Shown: piece after piece, positions 1 to 9,448 of the stretch
Position numbering within the stretch: position 1 is the stretch's first letter
Layout of the letters: each line of letters starts with the position of its first letter
Assembly (NCBI GenBank): GCA_020354665.1
Contig: CP070653.1
Location: forward strand, 2,805,439-2,869,438
DNA: 64,000 nucleotides
Origin: Burkholderiales bacterium
GTDB taxonomy: Bacteria > Pseudomonadota > Gammaproteobacteria > Burkholderiales > Burkholderiaceae_C
Direction of reading: 5' to 3'
Program-made: the position numbers and the translations under genes
Notes under the pieces: model-generated
Databases searched by the model: none
What the model saw: the letters and a program-made list of their open reading frames with translations, nothing else
What the model was told of the DNA's origin: nothing

Positions 1-153
1 CGGTTCGATGCCCACCACGTTAACGCGCGTCGGCTCCTGTCCCGGCAGTGCTGCGCAGCCCGAAAGCAACGCGGCAAGCATCAGCGCACGCAGCGCGTAG
101 GCCCAGGCGGTGGGCCGACTCAAGAAGGAAGACTGCAGATTGACGGCTTGCAT
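1..153 (-). CDS. LEA-type lipoprotein, N-terminal part (cut by window edge)
   Basis: The 51 visible codons start at the ATG on the minus strand at 153 and run off the window. The peptide has a basic N-terminal part, a hydrophobic stretch (LRALMLAALLSGC) and a lipobox with cysteine 33, so it should be an outer- or inner-membrane lipoprotein. After the cysteine it reads AALPGQEPTRVNVVGIEP, which resembles the start of small LEA14/WHy-type lipoproteins common in betaproteobacteria. The family call rests on a short stretch and is inference; the lipoprotein signal is seen directly. It is divergent from the YD-repeat gene at 321. Confidence 0.65.
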   Translation of the reverse strand, partial: MQAVNLQSSFLSRPTAWAYALRALMLAALLSGCAALPGQEPTRVNVVGIEP

Positions 154-217
154 GAGTGGGCTCCCGATGGCGTTGCGACGTGGTGCGGGCACCGGCGTCA
201 GACGAATGCCGGCCCCT

Positions 218-297
218 GCTTAACGCACGACACCGCGCCGGGGTGACGCACGGCTCGACGACGATTCGGGCAGAGGCTGCTATGGCTTGACGCACGA
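218..297. promoter_or_regulatory. Three direct repeats TRACGCACGR in a divergent intergenic region
   Basis: TAACGCACGA (221-230), TGACGCACGG (244-253) and TGACGCACGA (288-297) lie between the divergent lipoprotein and YD-repeat genes. The first and third copies share a longer match (GCTTRACGCACGA, 12 of 13). Spacing is 23 and 44 bases, about two and four helical turns, as expected for a regulator bound on one DNA face. No regulator is identified; this may be chance in GC-rich DNA. Confidence 0.3.
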
Positions 298-320
298 TCT
301 TGGGTCGGCAAACTCCGCGC

Positions 321-1511
321 ATGACCGATTTACGTCCCGGCGTGGCGAGGCGATTCTGCCGAGCTCGCGCCTTCCTGACGACACTGGCCGTTGCCCTGGC
401 GATCAGCGGCACGTCGGCCGGCGCTGCGGACGTGCCGATCGACCCCTGGACGGATGAAGTGTGGAGAGGCGCGCTGGTCGGCCTCCAGCCAGAGGCCGTG
501 CGCGTGGTGCGGTGGACCGAGCAGTTGCTCGCGCCGCGCGCGGGCGGCCCTTCGTTGCAGTTGAGCCTGCGCACGACACGGATGGAATTCGACGAAGCAG
601 GCCGGTTGCACGGACTCGAGGTGGACTACAACGCGGCGAACGAGCCGCCCACCCATCGCGAATACCGCTATCAGTACAGTGGGCAGGGGCGATTGGTGCG
701 CATCGAGCAAATCGGCCAAGCGCTGCCGCTGATCGAGCGCCGCTACGACGAGGCGGGACGCGTGCTCGAGGAGACCGAACAGACCGGAGCGGCGTTGCGG
801 CGTACCCGCTGGCGATACGACGCGGCAGGGCGCGAGGTCGAGCGCAGCACCGAGATCGGCGGTGCGGAAGGGAACATGCGCGAGGTGCGTGAGTACCGGC
901 CCAACGGAACGCTGGCCCGGCTTGTGCGGCACGGCGCGAGCAACGAGCGCGTCGAGATGGCGTTCGATGCGATCGGGCGCCCGGTGCGCATCCAGGAGCG
1001 TGAGGCGTCGCGGCGCCAGTCGACCGAGATCCGCTACACCAACCCGCTCGTCGCCGAGTATCGCGTGCGCGGCGTTGGGGCTTCGCCGGACAACGCCGGT
1101 CGGTTCGAGCGCACGATCACGCTGCGCGTGCGCTTGCCCGAAGAGTTTCAGCGCGTCGGTGAGCCACGCTGGCCGGTGAGCCGACGCATGCGTGACAGCG
1201 AGCACGGCAGCTACGAGACGCAGATGGACTTCGACGCACGCAATCGACCGCTCGCCGAGCGCTGGCTCGATGGACAAGGGCGGCTCGTGTGCGCGAGCGA
1301 ATGGCGCTGGCATGCGTCGGGTCCGCCCGAATGGATTCGCACGCGGCAGATCCTGCCGGGTGCATCGTGCGGGCTGGCCAACGGCACGATCGAGGTGTCC
1401 ATCGACACCGACGAGCGCGGCCGCTGGGTGCGCCAAGCGATCGATGCGGTGCAACCCGATGGGCAGCACTTGCGCACCGCGGTACAAACACGCGAGATCG
1501 AGGACAGGTAG
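321..1511 (+). CDS. Exported YD/RHS-repeat protein
   Basis: The 396-residue product has an N-terminal signal peptide (basic residues, then FLTTLAVALAISG, with likely cleavage near SAGAA). The rest contains spaced YD/RHS-like units: FDEAGRLHG, YDEAGRVLEE, YDAAGREVER, FDAIGRPVRI, FDARNRPLAE and TDERGRWVRQ. Such repeats form a beta-rich shell or fibre in RHS and wall-associated proteins. Here there is no C-terminal toxin or core domain, so this is a small standalone repeat protein, probably periplasmic or surface-exposed. A TTG at 300 would add seven residues; ATG at 321 gives a more normal signal peptide. A 411-codon reading frame on the opposite strand is a codon-bias shadow. Precise function unknown. 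Confidence 0.75.
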   Translation: MTDLRPGVARRFCRARAFLTTLAVALAISGTSAGAADVPIDPWTDEVWRGALVGLQPEAVRVVRWTEQLLAPRAGGPSLQLSLRTTRMEFDEAGRLHGLEVDYNAANEPPTHREYRYQYSGQGRLVRIEQIGQALPLIERRYDEAGRVLEETEQTGAALRRTRWRYDAAGREVERSTEIGGAEGNMREVREYRPNGTLARLVRHGASNERVEMAFDAIGRPVRIQEREASRRQSTEIRYTNPLVAEYRVRGVGASPDNAGRFERTITLRVRLPEEFQRVGEPRWPVSRRMRDSEHGSYETQMDFDARNRPLAERWLDGQGRLVCASEWRWHASGPPEWIRTRQILPGASCGLANGTIEVSIDTDERGRWVRQAIDAVQPDGQHLRTAVQTREIEDR

Positions 1512-1644
1512 AGGATTTTGCCGTGCAGGACTGGGCGTGCAAGGGCGACGTGATTGATAAGCCACAACCGCAGGCCACTCGGAGGGCTTAGGATGGTCCC
1601 ATGTTCACTAACCCACCCGGGCCTTGATCAGTCGGAGTTGGATC

Positions 1645-1974
1645 ATGAAACGCGCGTCACGCCACACCCCCGTCCCCGCAGTACCGCCGGAGGATCTGCC
1701 GGCGACTGACGAAGAGCTGAGCGCGCCGGAAGAGGGAACGATCGTCTCGCACCCCGACGGCTTCTACTGGGTCCCGCCCGACGGTCGCCAGGAGTTCGGC
1801 CCGTTTGCGACGATCGAGGACGCGCGCGCCGACATGATGAGCGCAGTCGACAGCAACTGGGAGCCAGGTGAGGCACTGCGCGAGGCGGAAGAGGAACTTG
1901 GCATCGCCGACTGGATGGATCCCGAGACGGGCGGCCCAGCCGAGGACACCCACCTGCGGTTCAGCGACGACTGA
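1645..1974 (+). CDS. Small acidic hypothetical protein
   Basis: The product has 109 residues and is strongly acidic, with a proline-rich N-terminus and a central block (HPDGFYWVPPDGRQEFGPF) that looks like a small WW- or GYF-like surface, followed by Asp/Glu-rich helices. The ATG at 1645 is preceded by GGAG seven bases upstream; the TTG at 1624 in the same frame lacks this and is rejected. No signal peptide or membrane segment is visible, so it is probably cytosolic. It converges with the next gene, the two stop codons being three bases apart. I do not recognise a family with confidence. Confidence 0.6.
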   Translation: MKRASRHTPVPAVPPEDLPATDEELSAPEEGTIVSHPDGFYWVPPDGRQEFGPFATIEDARADMMSAVDSNWEPGEALREAEEELGIADWMDPETGGPAEDTHLRFSDD

Positions 1975-1977
1975 ACC

Positions 1978-2172
1978 TCACTGCCGCGGCAGCGTAGCGA
2001 AATAGCCGCGACGCTCGGCCCAGCGGCGGGCGACGGCGATCGCGACGCGGATGCAGCGCCCTTCGTCGTAGCCTTGCGCGTACAGCGCGTTCGCGATTTC
2101 GATTGCTTTGTCGAGCACCGGCCGCGGCAGGTGCGTCATCGCGGTCGGCGGACGGTCCAGTGTCCAGGGCAT
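1978..2172 (-). CDS. Small YdaT/DUF2188-like protein
   Basis: This 64-residue protein reads MPWTLDRPP, then DKAIEIANALYAQGYDEGRC and a final ARRWAERRGYF. The pattern K-A-I-E-I-A-N-A-L-x-x-x-G-Y-x-E-G-R followed by A-x-x-W-A-E matches the short helical segment I remember from YdaT-type uncharacterised proteins of Bacillus and many proteobacteria. Function is unknown for the family. The start is not backed by a clear ribosome site; an internal methionine at codon 12 is an alternative. The helical motif makes a real gene likely despite the small size. Confidence 0.55.
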   Translation of the reverse strand: MPWTLDRPPTAMTHLPRPVLDKAIEIANALYAQGYDEGRCIRVAIAVARRWAERRGYFATLPRQ

Positions 2173-2292
2173 CGCCGCAGTGTCTGCGACCCCAGGATGC
2201 GGTGCGCTTGACCTGCGTCACGGCGCCTGTGGATGCGCGCGGGATGATGAGGCCGCGATCGCCCCGCTCGAGCGAGGCGCCAGGAGTTATCG

Positions 2293-2751
2293 ATGAACGC
2301 CGAAGCCTATGTCATTGCCAATGCGGCTCAAGCACGACTGATGGTACGCAGCGATCCGGACGGCCCGTTGCGGCCGGTGGTCACGCTCGAGCACCCGGAG
2401 AGCCGACTCACCGGGCACGAGCTGGCCACCGACCGGATGGGCCAGGGGCTGGCCGACCAGCGCGGCGGTGCCGGGACGGTGTACGAGCCGAAGACCGATA
2501 CGCGGCGCAAGGAACACGCGCGCTTCGCGCGTGAGGTGGCGCAACATCTGAAAAGCGGGCTGCGTGCGAGGGAATTCGAGCGTTTCGTCCTGTTCGCGTC
2601 GAGTCCCTTCCTCGGTGAGCTCAAGGCCGTACTCGACGACGAACTGCGGCGCGCGCTGCGCGCGGCCGTAGACGTCGACCTGACGAGCTACGAGCACCGG
2701 GACCTCGAGCAACGGGTAGCCGACGCGCTGAAGACAGCAGGCGCCGGCTAG
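2293..2751 (+). CDS. Host-attachment-family protein
   Basis: The 152-residue product begins with a short beta strand and a nucleotide-like loop (YVIANAAQARLM), continues with DPDGPLRPVVTLEHPESR and a TDRMGQG segment, and ends with a helical half containing ARFAREVAQHLKSGL and FERFVLFASSPFLGELKAVL. This order of blocks is typical of the family annotated as 'protein required for attachment to host cells' (Host_attach, related to the archaeal/bacterial RF1-like baeRF superfamily). The name comes from a plant-associated bacterium; the biochemical role is not known. AGGAG sits just upstream of the ATG. The gene stands alone. Confidence 0.8.
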   Translation: MNAEAYVIANAAQARLMVRSDPDGPLRPVVTLEHPESRLTGHELATDRMGQGLADQRGGAGTVYEPKTDTRRKEHARFAREVAQHLKSGLRAREFERFVLFASSPFLGELKAVLDDELRRALRAAVDVDLTSYEHRDLEQRVADALKTAGAG

Positions 2752-2792
2752 GCGACCGGAGGCTGGCGACGCGGCGCGCGGGCCGCGCGGTT

Positions 2793-3886
<1,094 letters not shown>

Positions 3887-3890
<4 letters not shown>

Positions 3891-4462
3891 TGGGTAATCG
3901 GTAACTCCTCGAATTTGCGCACCCGGTAGCGCGCGAGCTGCACTTCGGTATGCCAGAAATCGGCTCGCAGGCCGGCCTTGCGCTTGAGCTGCGCAAGAAA
4001 CACGCCGGGATCGGGCAGCTGCTCCCACACCTGAGGCAGGAAGGTCGATCGGTGGCCGCGCCACTCGAAGATCACGCCGTCTTCGCCCGGCCTGAGCAGG
4101 CCGAGCGCGTGCGCCTCGCTGTTGACCGTCATCGGCTCGGGCGTGTCGAGCAGAGAAACCTCGACCTCGAGCCCAGACCACTCGTGCACCTCGAGCGCCG
4201 GAAAGCGCGGGTCGGAAAACGCGGCGCGACGCGCGTTCAGCCGCACGTCTTCATCGAGTGAATGCGAACCAGCCTCAAGCCGGCCGATGCACCCCCGCAG
4301 CGCACCGAGCCGATGCAAGGTCACGAAGGTCGCGCCGGGCTGCGCGAGTGCGGGATGAGCGGGCTCCGCCTGCAGCGACAGGCCGAGCTGTTGCGCGATC
4401 GCGTTGCGTGCACGGCTGAGCAGCGCCGGGCCGAGCTTGTCGTCGAAGGGTGCGCTGGCCAT
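3887..4462 (-). CDS. amrA: AmmeMemoRadiSam protein A (AMMECR1 domain)
   Basis: The 191-residue protein matches the AMMECR1 domain: a helical start (LLSRARNAIAQQLGL), FVTLHRLGALRGCIGRLEA containing the conserved LRGCIG core, DVRLNARRAAFSDPRFPAL, then EVEVSLLDTPEPM and a C-terminal FLPQVWEQLPDP block. LRGCIG is the signature of the family, including human AMMECR1. The cysteine in that motif is conserved and may be functional. The gene begins five bases after the stop of amrB and overlaps amrS by four bases. The strict linkage suggests the three proteins act on one substrate; that is inference. Confidence 0.92.
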
Positions 4463-4467
4463 TGCAG

Positions 4468-5295
4468 TCAGGAGCTGACGGTCGATAGAGCAACGCCTGA
4501 CGGCACTTCGAACGCCAGTGCGCCGTACCCGACAACGCGCGATCGATCGCCTGCGGTATCGCCGGAGTTGCGCAGGTCAAGCAGGCGGGGCACGAGACCG
4601 CGCCGGCGTGCCACGAGCAGCGCGCCGTTGAGCGGCGTGGCGCCGCAGGCCTCGTCGTGCGCGATCGAGGCGTCGAACTGCAGAATGCGGCTCACCGTCT
4701 GTGCGTCGATGCGGCCTGCATCGGCATAGGGCAGATAGTGCGAAAGGTCCGAGCTGATGACGACGAGCGTCTCGTCGCCACCCCACAGGCGCTCGATCAC
4801 CTCGGCGACCTGCGCAGCGCTCGCATGACCGACGGCCAGCGGCACGAGCGTGAACGCGCCGAGCAGGCTCTGCAAGAACGGCAGCTGCACCTCGAGCGAA
4901 TGCTCGCGCGCGTGCGCCGCATCGCTGCGCACCACCTGCACGAGGTCTTCCAGCGCATCGATCGCGGCGCGGTCGATTGGCACGGCGCCCAGGGGCGTCT
5001 CGAATGCGGCCGCGGTCGGGGCGGCAAGCCCTCGCACCGCGACACGGTGGGTCGGGCCGAGCAGCACGACGCGCGCGATCTGCTCGCGCCAGGGCTCGAG
5101 CAGTGCGTACGCATGGGCGGCGACCGGCCCCGAGTAGATGTACCCCGCGTGGGGCACGACGACCAGCTTGGGCATCGTCGATGCCTTCGCCGGCGCGACC
5201 GCTCGAAGGTACTCGCTCACCTGATCTCGCAGCGAGCGAGCCTCGGCGGGGTAGAACATCCCCGCGACGGCAGCAGGTCGGTGTAGCTGCGGCAT
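4468..5295 (-). CDS. amrB: AmmeMemoRadiSam protein B (Memo family)
   Basis: The 275-residue protein is a Memo-like protein related to extradiol dioxygenase folds. It shows RPAAVAGMFYPAE near the N-terminus, VVPHAGYIYSGPVAAHAY (H49), LGPTHRV (H83), HSLEVQLPFLQ, and the late block DEACGATPL (C217). Two histidines plus a cysteine correspond to the metal-binding set described for human MEMO1. The start at 5295 has a strong ribosome site (AGGGAGGAG) and is the first gene of the leftward amrBAS operon. The divergent NnrU-like gene begins 102 bases away, so both promoters should lie in that gap. Confidence 0.92.
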   Translation of the reverse strand: MPQLHRPAAVAGMFYPAEARSLRDQVSEYLRAVAPAKASTMPKLVVVPHAGYIYSGPVAAHAYALLEPWREQIARVVLLGPTHRVAVRGLAAPTAAAFETPLGAVPIDRAAIDALEDLVQVVRSDAAHAREHSLEVQLPFLQSLLGAFTLVPLAVGHASAAQVAEVIERLWGGDETLVVISSDLSHYLPYADAGRIDAQTVSRILQFDASIAHDEACGATPLNGALLVARRRGLVPRLLDLRNSGDTAGDRSRVVGYGALAFEVPSGVALSTVSS

Positions 5296-5397
5296 GATTG
5301 TCTCCTCCCTTGCGTATTTGAGGTGCTCGGCGGGGATCGTCAAGACCACGGCCGAGCAATACATCAAAGAGTCCTCTTTTCCGGGAAAGTTGCCACG

Positions 5398-5976
5398 ATG
5401 AGCGTGCTGTTGCTGGGACTGGTGCTGTTTCTCGCTGCCCATTCGGTGCGGATCGTCGCGGACGGCTGGCGCAGCCGCACGATCGCGCGGCTCGGCGAAG
5501 CGCCATGGAAGGGCATCTACTCGCTGGTGTCGCTGGCCGGCTTCGCGCTCGTCGTTTGGGGCTACGGTCTGGCCCGCCAGCAGCCTGTGCCGCTGTGGGA
5601 CCCGCCGGCATGGACACGGCATCTGGCGGCGCTGCTGATGGTCGCCTCGTTTGTGCTGCTGGTGGCCACCTACGTACCGCACAGCGGCTTGAAGGCGCGG
5701 CTGCACCACCCGATGGTGCTCAGCGTGAAGGTCTGGGCGCTGGCCCACCTTCTGGCAAACGGGATGCTCGCCGACGTGGTGCTGTTCGGCGCATTTCTCG
5801 CGTGGTCGGTGCTGGACTACCGATCGGCGCGTCGGCGCGACGAGGCGGCCGGCACGAGCTACGCGGCCGGCACTTCGGGCGCCACCGCGACGACCGTGGT
5901 GATCGGGCTGGTCGCATGGGCGCTGTTCGCGTTCTGGGCCCACCGTTGGTTGATCGGCGTGCCGGTGTTCAGCTGA
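5398..5976 (+). CDS. NnrU family membrane protein
   Basis: The 192-residue integral membrane protein has about five to six hydrophobic helices. It begins VLLLGLVLFLAAHSVRI, which has the conserved His after the first helix, and continues with a KGIYSLVSLAGFALVVWGYG segment and LMVASFVLLVATYVP. This matches the NnrU family, named for a gene linked to nitric-oxide/nitrite metabolism in alphaproteobacteria and related to NADH-ubiquinone-like and isoprenylcysteine methyltransferase-like membrane folds. No denitrification gene is nearby, so the name should not be read as function. It is divergent from the amr operon and convergent with the next gene. Confidence 0.8.
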   Translation: MSVLLLGLVLFLAAHSVRIVADGWRSRTIARLGEAPWKGIYSLVSLAGFALVVWGYGLARQQPVPLWDPPAWTRHLAALLMVASFVLLVATYVPHSGLKARLHHPMVLSVKVWALAHLLANGMLADVVLFGAFLAWSVLDYRSARRRDEAAGTSYAAGTSGATATTVVIGLVAWALFAFWAHRWLIGVPVFS

Positions 5977-5994
5977 GAGGGCAACGGGCGGCTT

Positions 5995-7023
5995 TCACCG
6001 CGTGCGGATCATCGAGATGTGCTCGGTGCCGCTTTCGGGCAACCACACCTCGCCGGGGCGACCGAGGATCTGCCGGATGCCCGCTGCTTCGCGCGGGAAC
6101 GCCCAGCTGTCGAATTTCTCCGTTTCCGGATCGAAGCGCAGCACCGCGTTCGCCCCGAAATCGCTGACCCAAACCTTGTCGCGCTCGTCGACGTAGACGG
6201 CGTAGGCCTGCGGGGCGCTGCCGGGTAGCCGCCAGCTTCGCCACGGCCGCTGCGCGTTGCGCGGGTCGTGCACCGAGAGATTGCCGCTGTTCCATTCGCT
6301 GACCCAGATGCGGCCGCGGCTGTCGCTCCAGACGCGGCGCGCACCCTGGTTGGGCGTCGGCGGCTCGACGACGACCGAGTCGCCGGTGGCGCGGTCGATC
6401 CGCGCGATGAACGACTGCGCGAGCGAGCACCACCAGACGTCGCCCTGCGGTGTCGCGCAGATGCCATAGGGGCCGCGGCCGCGCGGCGCGGCCTTGACGC
6501 TGACCTGGCCCGTCTTGACGGCGACTTTGCCGATGTAGCCGCTCTGGCCGGTAAACCACAGGTCGCCGGCACCGTCGAAGGCGCAGGTGTTCAGGTTGGC
6601 ATACGGCGTGCCGTCGGGCAGCGGGAACCGCTTGACCGCACGCTCGGGCCAGCTCACGCGAACGATCGCGTTTTGCCCGCCGTCGGTGATCCATGCGGCC
6701 TTGTCGGCACCCTGGATCACGCCGTGCGGTGCCGAGCCAGGGCCGAGCGCGATCAGTTCACTGCGACCGCTCTGCGGATCGAACCAGCCGAGGTGGCCGC
6801 TCGCCTGCGCGGTGAACCACACGCCGTGGTCCGGCGCCGGCGCGACATCGTGGATGCGGGTTCGCTGCGGTGTGCGCAGCGGCCACGATTGCAGCGGCGG
6901 TAGCGATTGCGATCGTGCCGCCGGCGCCAGCCCGGCCAGTGCTGCGAGCCCGACCAGCGCGAGCACAGTTTCGCGTCTGCGGGGCGTTGCTGCGAATGGT
7001 GTCTGGTCGAGGCGATAGTTCAT
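5995..7023 (-). CDS. Vgb/streptogramin-lyase-like beta-propeller, exported
   Basis: The 342-residue protein has an N-terminal RRRETVLALVGLAALAGL segment that looks like a twin-arginine or Sec signal with cleavage near ARSQS. The mature part has repeated propeller blades containing W-F-T and G-x-I-x-x-V units: HGVWFTAQASGHLGWFDPQSG, AAWITDGGQNAIVRV, DLWFTGQSGYIGKV, DVWWCSLAQSFIARI, RIWVSEWNSGNLSVH and KVWVSDFGANAVLRFDP. This is the virginiamycin B lyase-like (Vgb/SMP-30) fold. Exported members are usually of unknown substrate, and resistance to streptogramins should not be assumed. ATG at 7023 is preferred over the longer frame to 7110. Confidence 0.8.
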   Translation of the reverse strand: MNYRLDQTPFAATPRRRETVLALVGLAALAGLAPAARSQSLPPLQSWPLRTPQRTRIHDVAPAPDHGVWFTAQASGHLGWFDPQSGRSELIALGPGSAPHGVIQGADKAAWITDGGQNAIVRVSWPERAVKRFPLPDGTPYANLNTCAFDGAGDLWFTGQSGYIGKVAVKTGQVSVKAAPRGRGPYGICATPQGDVWWCSLAQSFIARIDRATGDSVVVEPPTPNQGARRVWSDSRGRIWVSEWNSGNLSVHDPRNAQRPWRSWRLPGSAPQAYAVYVDERDKVWVSDFGANAVLRFDPETEKFDSWAFPREAAGIRQILGRPGEVWLPESGTEHISMIRTR

Positions 7024-7132
7024 GCGAGTGATGGTGCGCGCACAGCAGGCCACTGTCCAGCGCCCTTGTGGCGAACCGCAATTCCGTAAGGTATGCCGAG
7101 ACCGTGCCAATGGCGGGGCCGGCCCGTAATGC

Positions 7133-8722
7133 TCAGGCGGCCCCGGCCGCGGTCCATGCCTGCGCCAACTCGACGCAGCGCACGGCGAGGCGGTCGGCCG
7201 TCACGTCGGTGTCGATCCGCGCGGCACCGGCGAGCTCGTCGTCCGCGAGGGGCTCTCGCACCTGCAGCTGCAGGTCGAGTACGGTACCCGTGGCGTCGGA
7301 GGCGTCCGCTTCGTGCGCGGCGCGGTGCGACAGGCGTTCGCGCAATACCGGCTCGGGCGCGGTGCATTCGACCACGACACACCGCACGCCGAGCTGCCGG
7401 GCCAGCGAACGCATCGCGTCGCGCTCGCTGCGGCGCAGGAACGCGGCGTCGACGATCGCCGGGATGCCACCCTCGATCAACGCGCGCGCCAGCTCGCCCA
7501 ATCGCGTGTACGTGCGTGCCGTCGCCTCAGCGCCATAGAGCACCGCCGTGTCGGCCGGCCGTTCGGTGGCGGCGAGGCCGTACAGGCGCTTGCGCTCGAC
7601 GTCAGAACGCACGCACACCGCACCCAGCGACTCGACGAGCGCCCGCGCGACCGTACTCTTGCCGCTGCCCGACAGGCCGGTGGTCATCACGAGCAGCGGC
7701 AGCGCCGGCGCGGCCAGTGCTTCGGCGAGGTCCAGGTGCTCGCGATAGGCAGCGAGCGCCGATGCATCCGCACTACCGCCTTGCGCCGCGCGCAGCAGCG
7801 CGACCTTGGCGCGCACCAGTGCGCGGTAGACGGCGAACCAGCGCAGCAGCGGTGCGCCGGCGTGGTCACCGGTCGCCTGGAGATAGCCGCTCAGCAGCCG
7901 CCACGCCAGCGCCGGCAGTCGGTGCGCGAGCAGGTCCATGAACGTGAAGGCGACGTCGCTCAGCACGTCGATGTGGCGCAGCTCCGGGTTGAACTCGATC
8001 GCGTCGAAAGGCACGGGCTCGCCGTCGAGGAGCACGATATTGCCGAGATGCAGGTCACCATGGCCTTCGCGTACGCGACCCTGCGCGCGGCGCTCGGTCA
8101 TCAGTGCCGCGAGCGCTGCGTGGCGTTGCAGCGTCCACTGCTCGAGTGCAGCCATGCGGTCACGTTCGGCAGCCGCCAACGGGTGCGCGGCGAGCGCGTG
8201 CAGGTTGTCGGTCGCCCAGCGCAAGGCGACGGGCGCATCGCCGAACGGTGCAGGCGACGGCGACGCCATATCGTGCAAGGCCGCCACGCGCCGCGCGAGG
8301 ACATCGATCTGTGCCGCCGTCAGCCGCCCTGCCTTGGCCAGGCGGTCGAGCAGCAGCGCATTGTCGAACCGACGCATCAGCAGCGCCCATTCGATCGCAG
8401 CGCCCTCGCCGTCAAGCAGCGGCGCGTCGAGTGAGCCGGTCACCGGCAGCACCCGCAGGTACAGCGACGGTGCCGTGCGGCGGTTGATGCGCAGCTCTTC
8501 CTCGCAGAAGTGCTTTCGCTGCGCAAGGGTGGAGAAGTCGACAAAGTCGAGCGCAACCGGCTTCTTGAGCTTGAGCGCATACGGGCCGGCAAGCACGAGC
8601 GTCGAGATGTGTGTTTCGATCATCTCGAAGCCGGCCACGGGCTCGAACCAGGCGTCGGCGCGGCAGAGCCGCCGCGCAAGCACGCGATGGCGGTCGAGGG
8701 TGTCGGTGGCCGAGCTGCTCAT
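7133..8722 (-). CDS. Phosphotransferase-like/P-loop kinase fusion protein
   Basis: The 529-residue protein has two domains. The N-terminal two thirds resemble aminoglycoside-phosphotransferase/choline-kinase-like enzymes, with HGDLHLGNIVL (the catalytic HGDxHxxN loop) followed by PFDAIEFNP supplying the metal-binding acidic residue. The C-terminal part starts near residue 342 and has a Walker A motif (GLSGSGKST at 349-357), VRSDVERKRL, and a RxxxRxxxR-like lid, as in gluconate-kinase-type P-loop proteins. This two-domain arrangement is widespread in proteobacteria as an uncharacterised 'AAA family ATPase/bifunctional aminoglycoside phosphotransferase'. No substrate can be assigned. The start at 8722 is the first Met of the conserved part. 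Confidence 0.85.
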   Translation of the reverse strand: MSSSATDTLDRHRVLARRLCRADAWFEPVAGFEMIETHISTLVLAGPYALKLKKPVALDFVDFSTLAQRKHFCEEELRINRRTAPSLYLRVLPVTGSLDAPLLDGEGAAIEWALLMRRFDNALLLDRLAKAGRLTAAQIDVLARRVAALHDMASPSPAPFGDAPVALRWATDNLHALAAHPLAAAERDRMAALEQWTLQRHAALAALMTERRAQGRVREGHGDLHLGNIVLLDGEPVPFDAIEFNPELRHIDVLSDVAFTFMDLLAHRLPALAWRLLSGYLQATGDHAGAPLLRWFAVYRALVRAKVALLRAAQGGSADASALAAYREHLDLAEALAAPALPLLVMTTGLSGSGKSTVARALVESLGAVCVRSDVERKRLYGLAATERPADTAVLYGAEATARTYTRLGELARALIEGGIPAIVDAAFLRRSERDAMRSLARQLGVRCVVVECTAPEPVLRERLSHRAAHEADASDATGTVLDLQLQVREPLADDELAGAARIDTDVTADRLAVRCVELAQAWTAAGAA

Positions 8723-8823
8723 GAAAGCGAATCCCCCATCGGGGTGCACCCCTCGTGGTGATGGCTGCCGCAGGCTGCCGCGCCGACGATGCGGCCCCAC
8801 GACGAAACCCCGAGGAGGACACC

Positions 8824-9258
8824 ATGATTGTGATGCGCACCGCAGTCACGCCGCTGAATCCAGCCCCGATGAGATGGAGTGCCGCGCCGCTGGCCGCCGG
8901 GCGGTCACGCACGGACCGCGCAGACGAACCGTTCCGTGACGACGAGGCCGCCCCATCGGCGCCCCTGGCGTGGCTGGAGCTGTCCATCGCGCGGCTTCGC
9001 AACGGGCTCAAAGAATCCAGGCCCCTGCCGAACCGTTCCGGTCTGGGCGCAGCCCAGGCGTCTAAGAGCGAGCTATCAACCACCGATACGGCGGGCAGCG
9101 GCGATGTTGCGGAGCCCGAGCGTGCGGACGAGCCGGCGCGCGACGAGCCGGTCCAGAGTTGGTACGACTCGAGCTATGAATTGCGGCGTGGCTTGCTGGT
9201 GATCGAATTGGAGCTGGACCCCCGGGTGACCCATGGTGTGCTCGTCGCGGCGCTGTAG
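8824..9258 (+). CDS. Hypothetical protein
   Basis: The reading frame codes for 144 residues and has an excellent ribosome site (GAGGAGG five bases before ATG 8824). The N-terminus reads MIVMRTAVTPLNPAP; the middle is polar and probably disordered with many Arg/Asp/Ala; the C-terminus (SSYELRRGLLVIELELDPRVT) is more ordered and ends near the stop. It has no signal peptide, membrane helix or motif I know. The strong Shine-Dalgarno sequence is the main support. It is divergent from the kinase fusion gene, with 101 bases between. Confidence 0.5.
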   Translation: MIVMRTAVTPLNPAPMRWSAAPLAAGRSRTDRADEPFRDDEAAPSAPLAWLELSIARLRNGLKESRPLPNRSGLGAAQASKSELSTTDTAGSGDVAEPERADEPARDEPVQSWYDSSYELRRGLLVIELELDPRVTHGVLVAAL

Positions 9259-9448
9259 CAGGCCATCGAAGCGCCCTCAGAGGCAGCCGCCTTGCGGCTC
9301 TTCGCGGCGATCCAGACGAAGCGGCCAAGCCGCGGTCCAGGCGGTAAAACTGCCGAACGGCTGACCGATCGGCGGCGCGTGGGCAACAATTCGCTCATGC
9401 CCGATCGACGGCCGTCCCACGCCGCGCTGCGGGCGATGGAGCGATGCA

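Noticed and set aside
330-1565. Long minus-strand open frame (411 codons) opposite the YD-repeat gene
   Set aside because: Its translation is Arg/His/Ala-rich without motifs, while the plus strand has a signal peptide and repeated YD units. It is a shadow of high-GC codon use.
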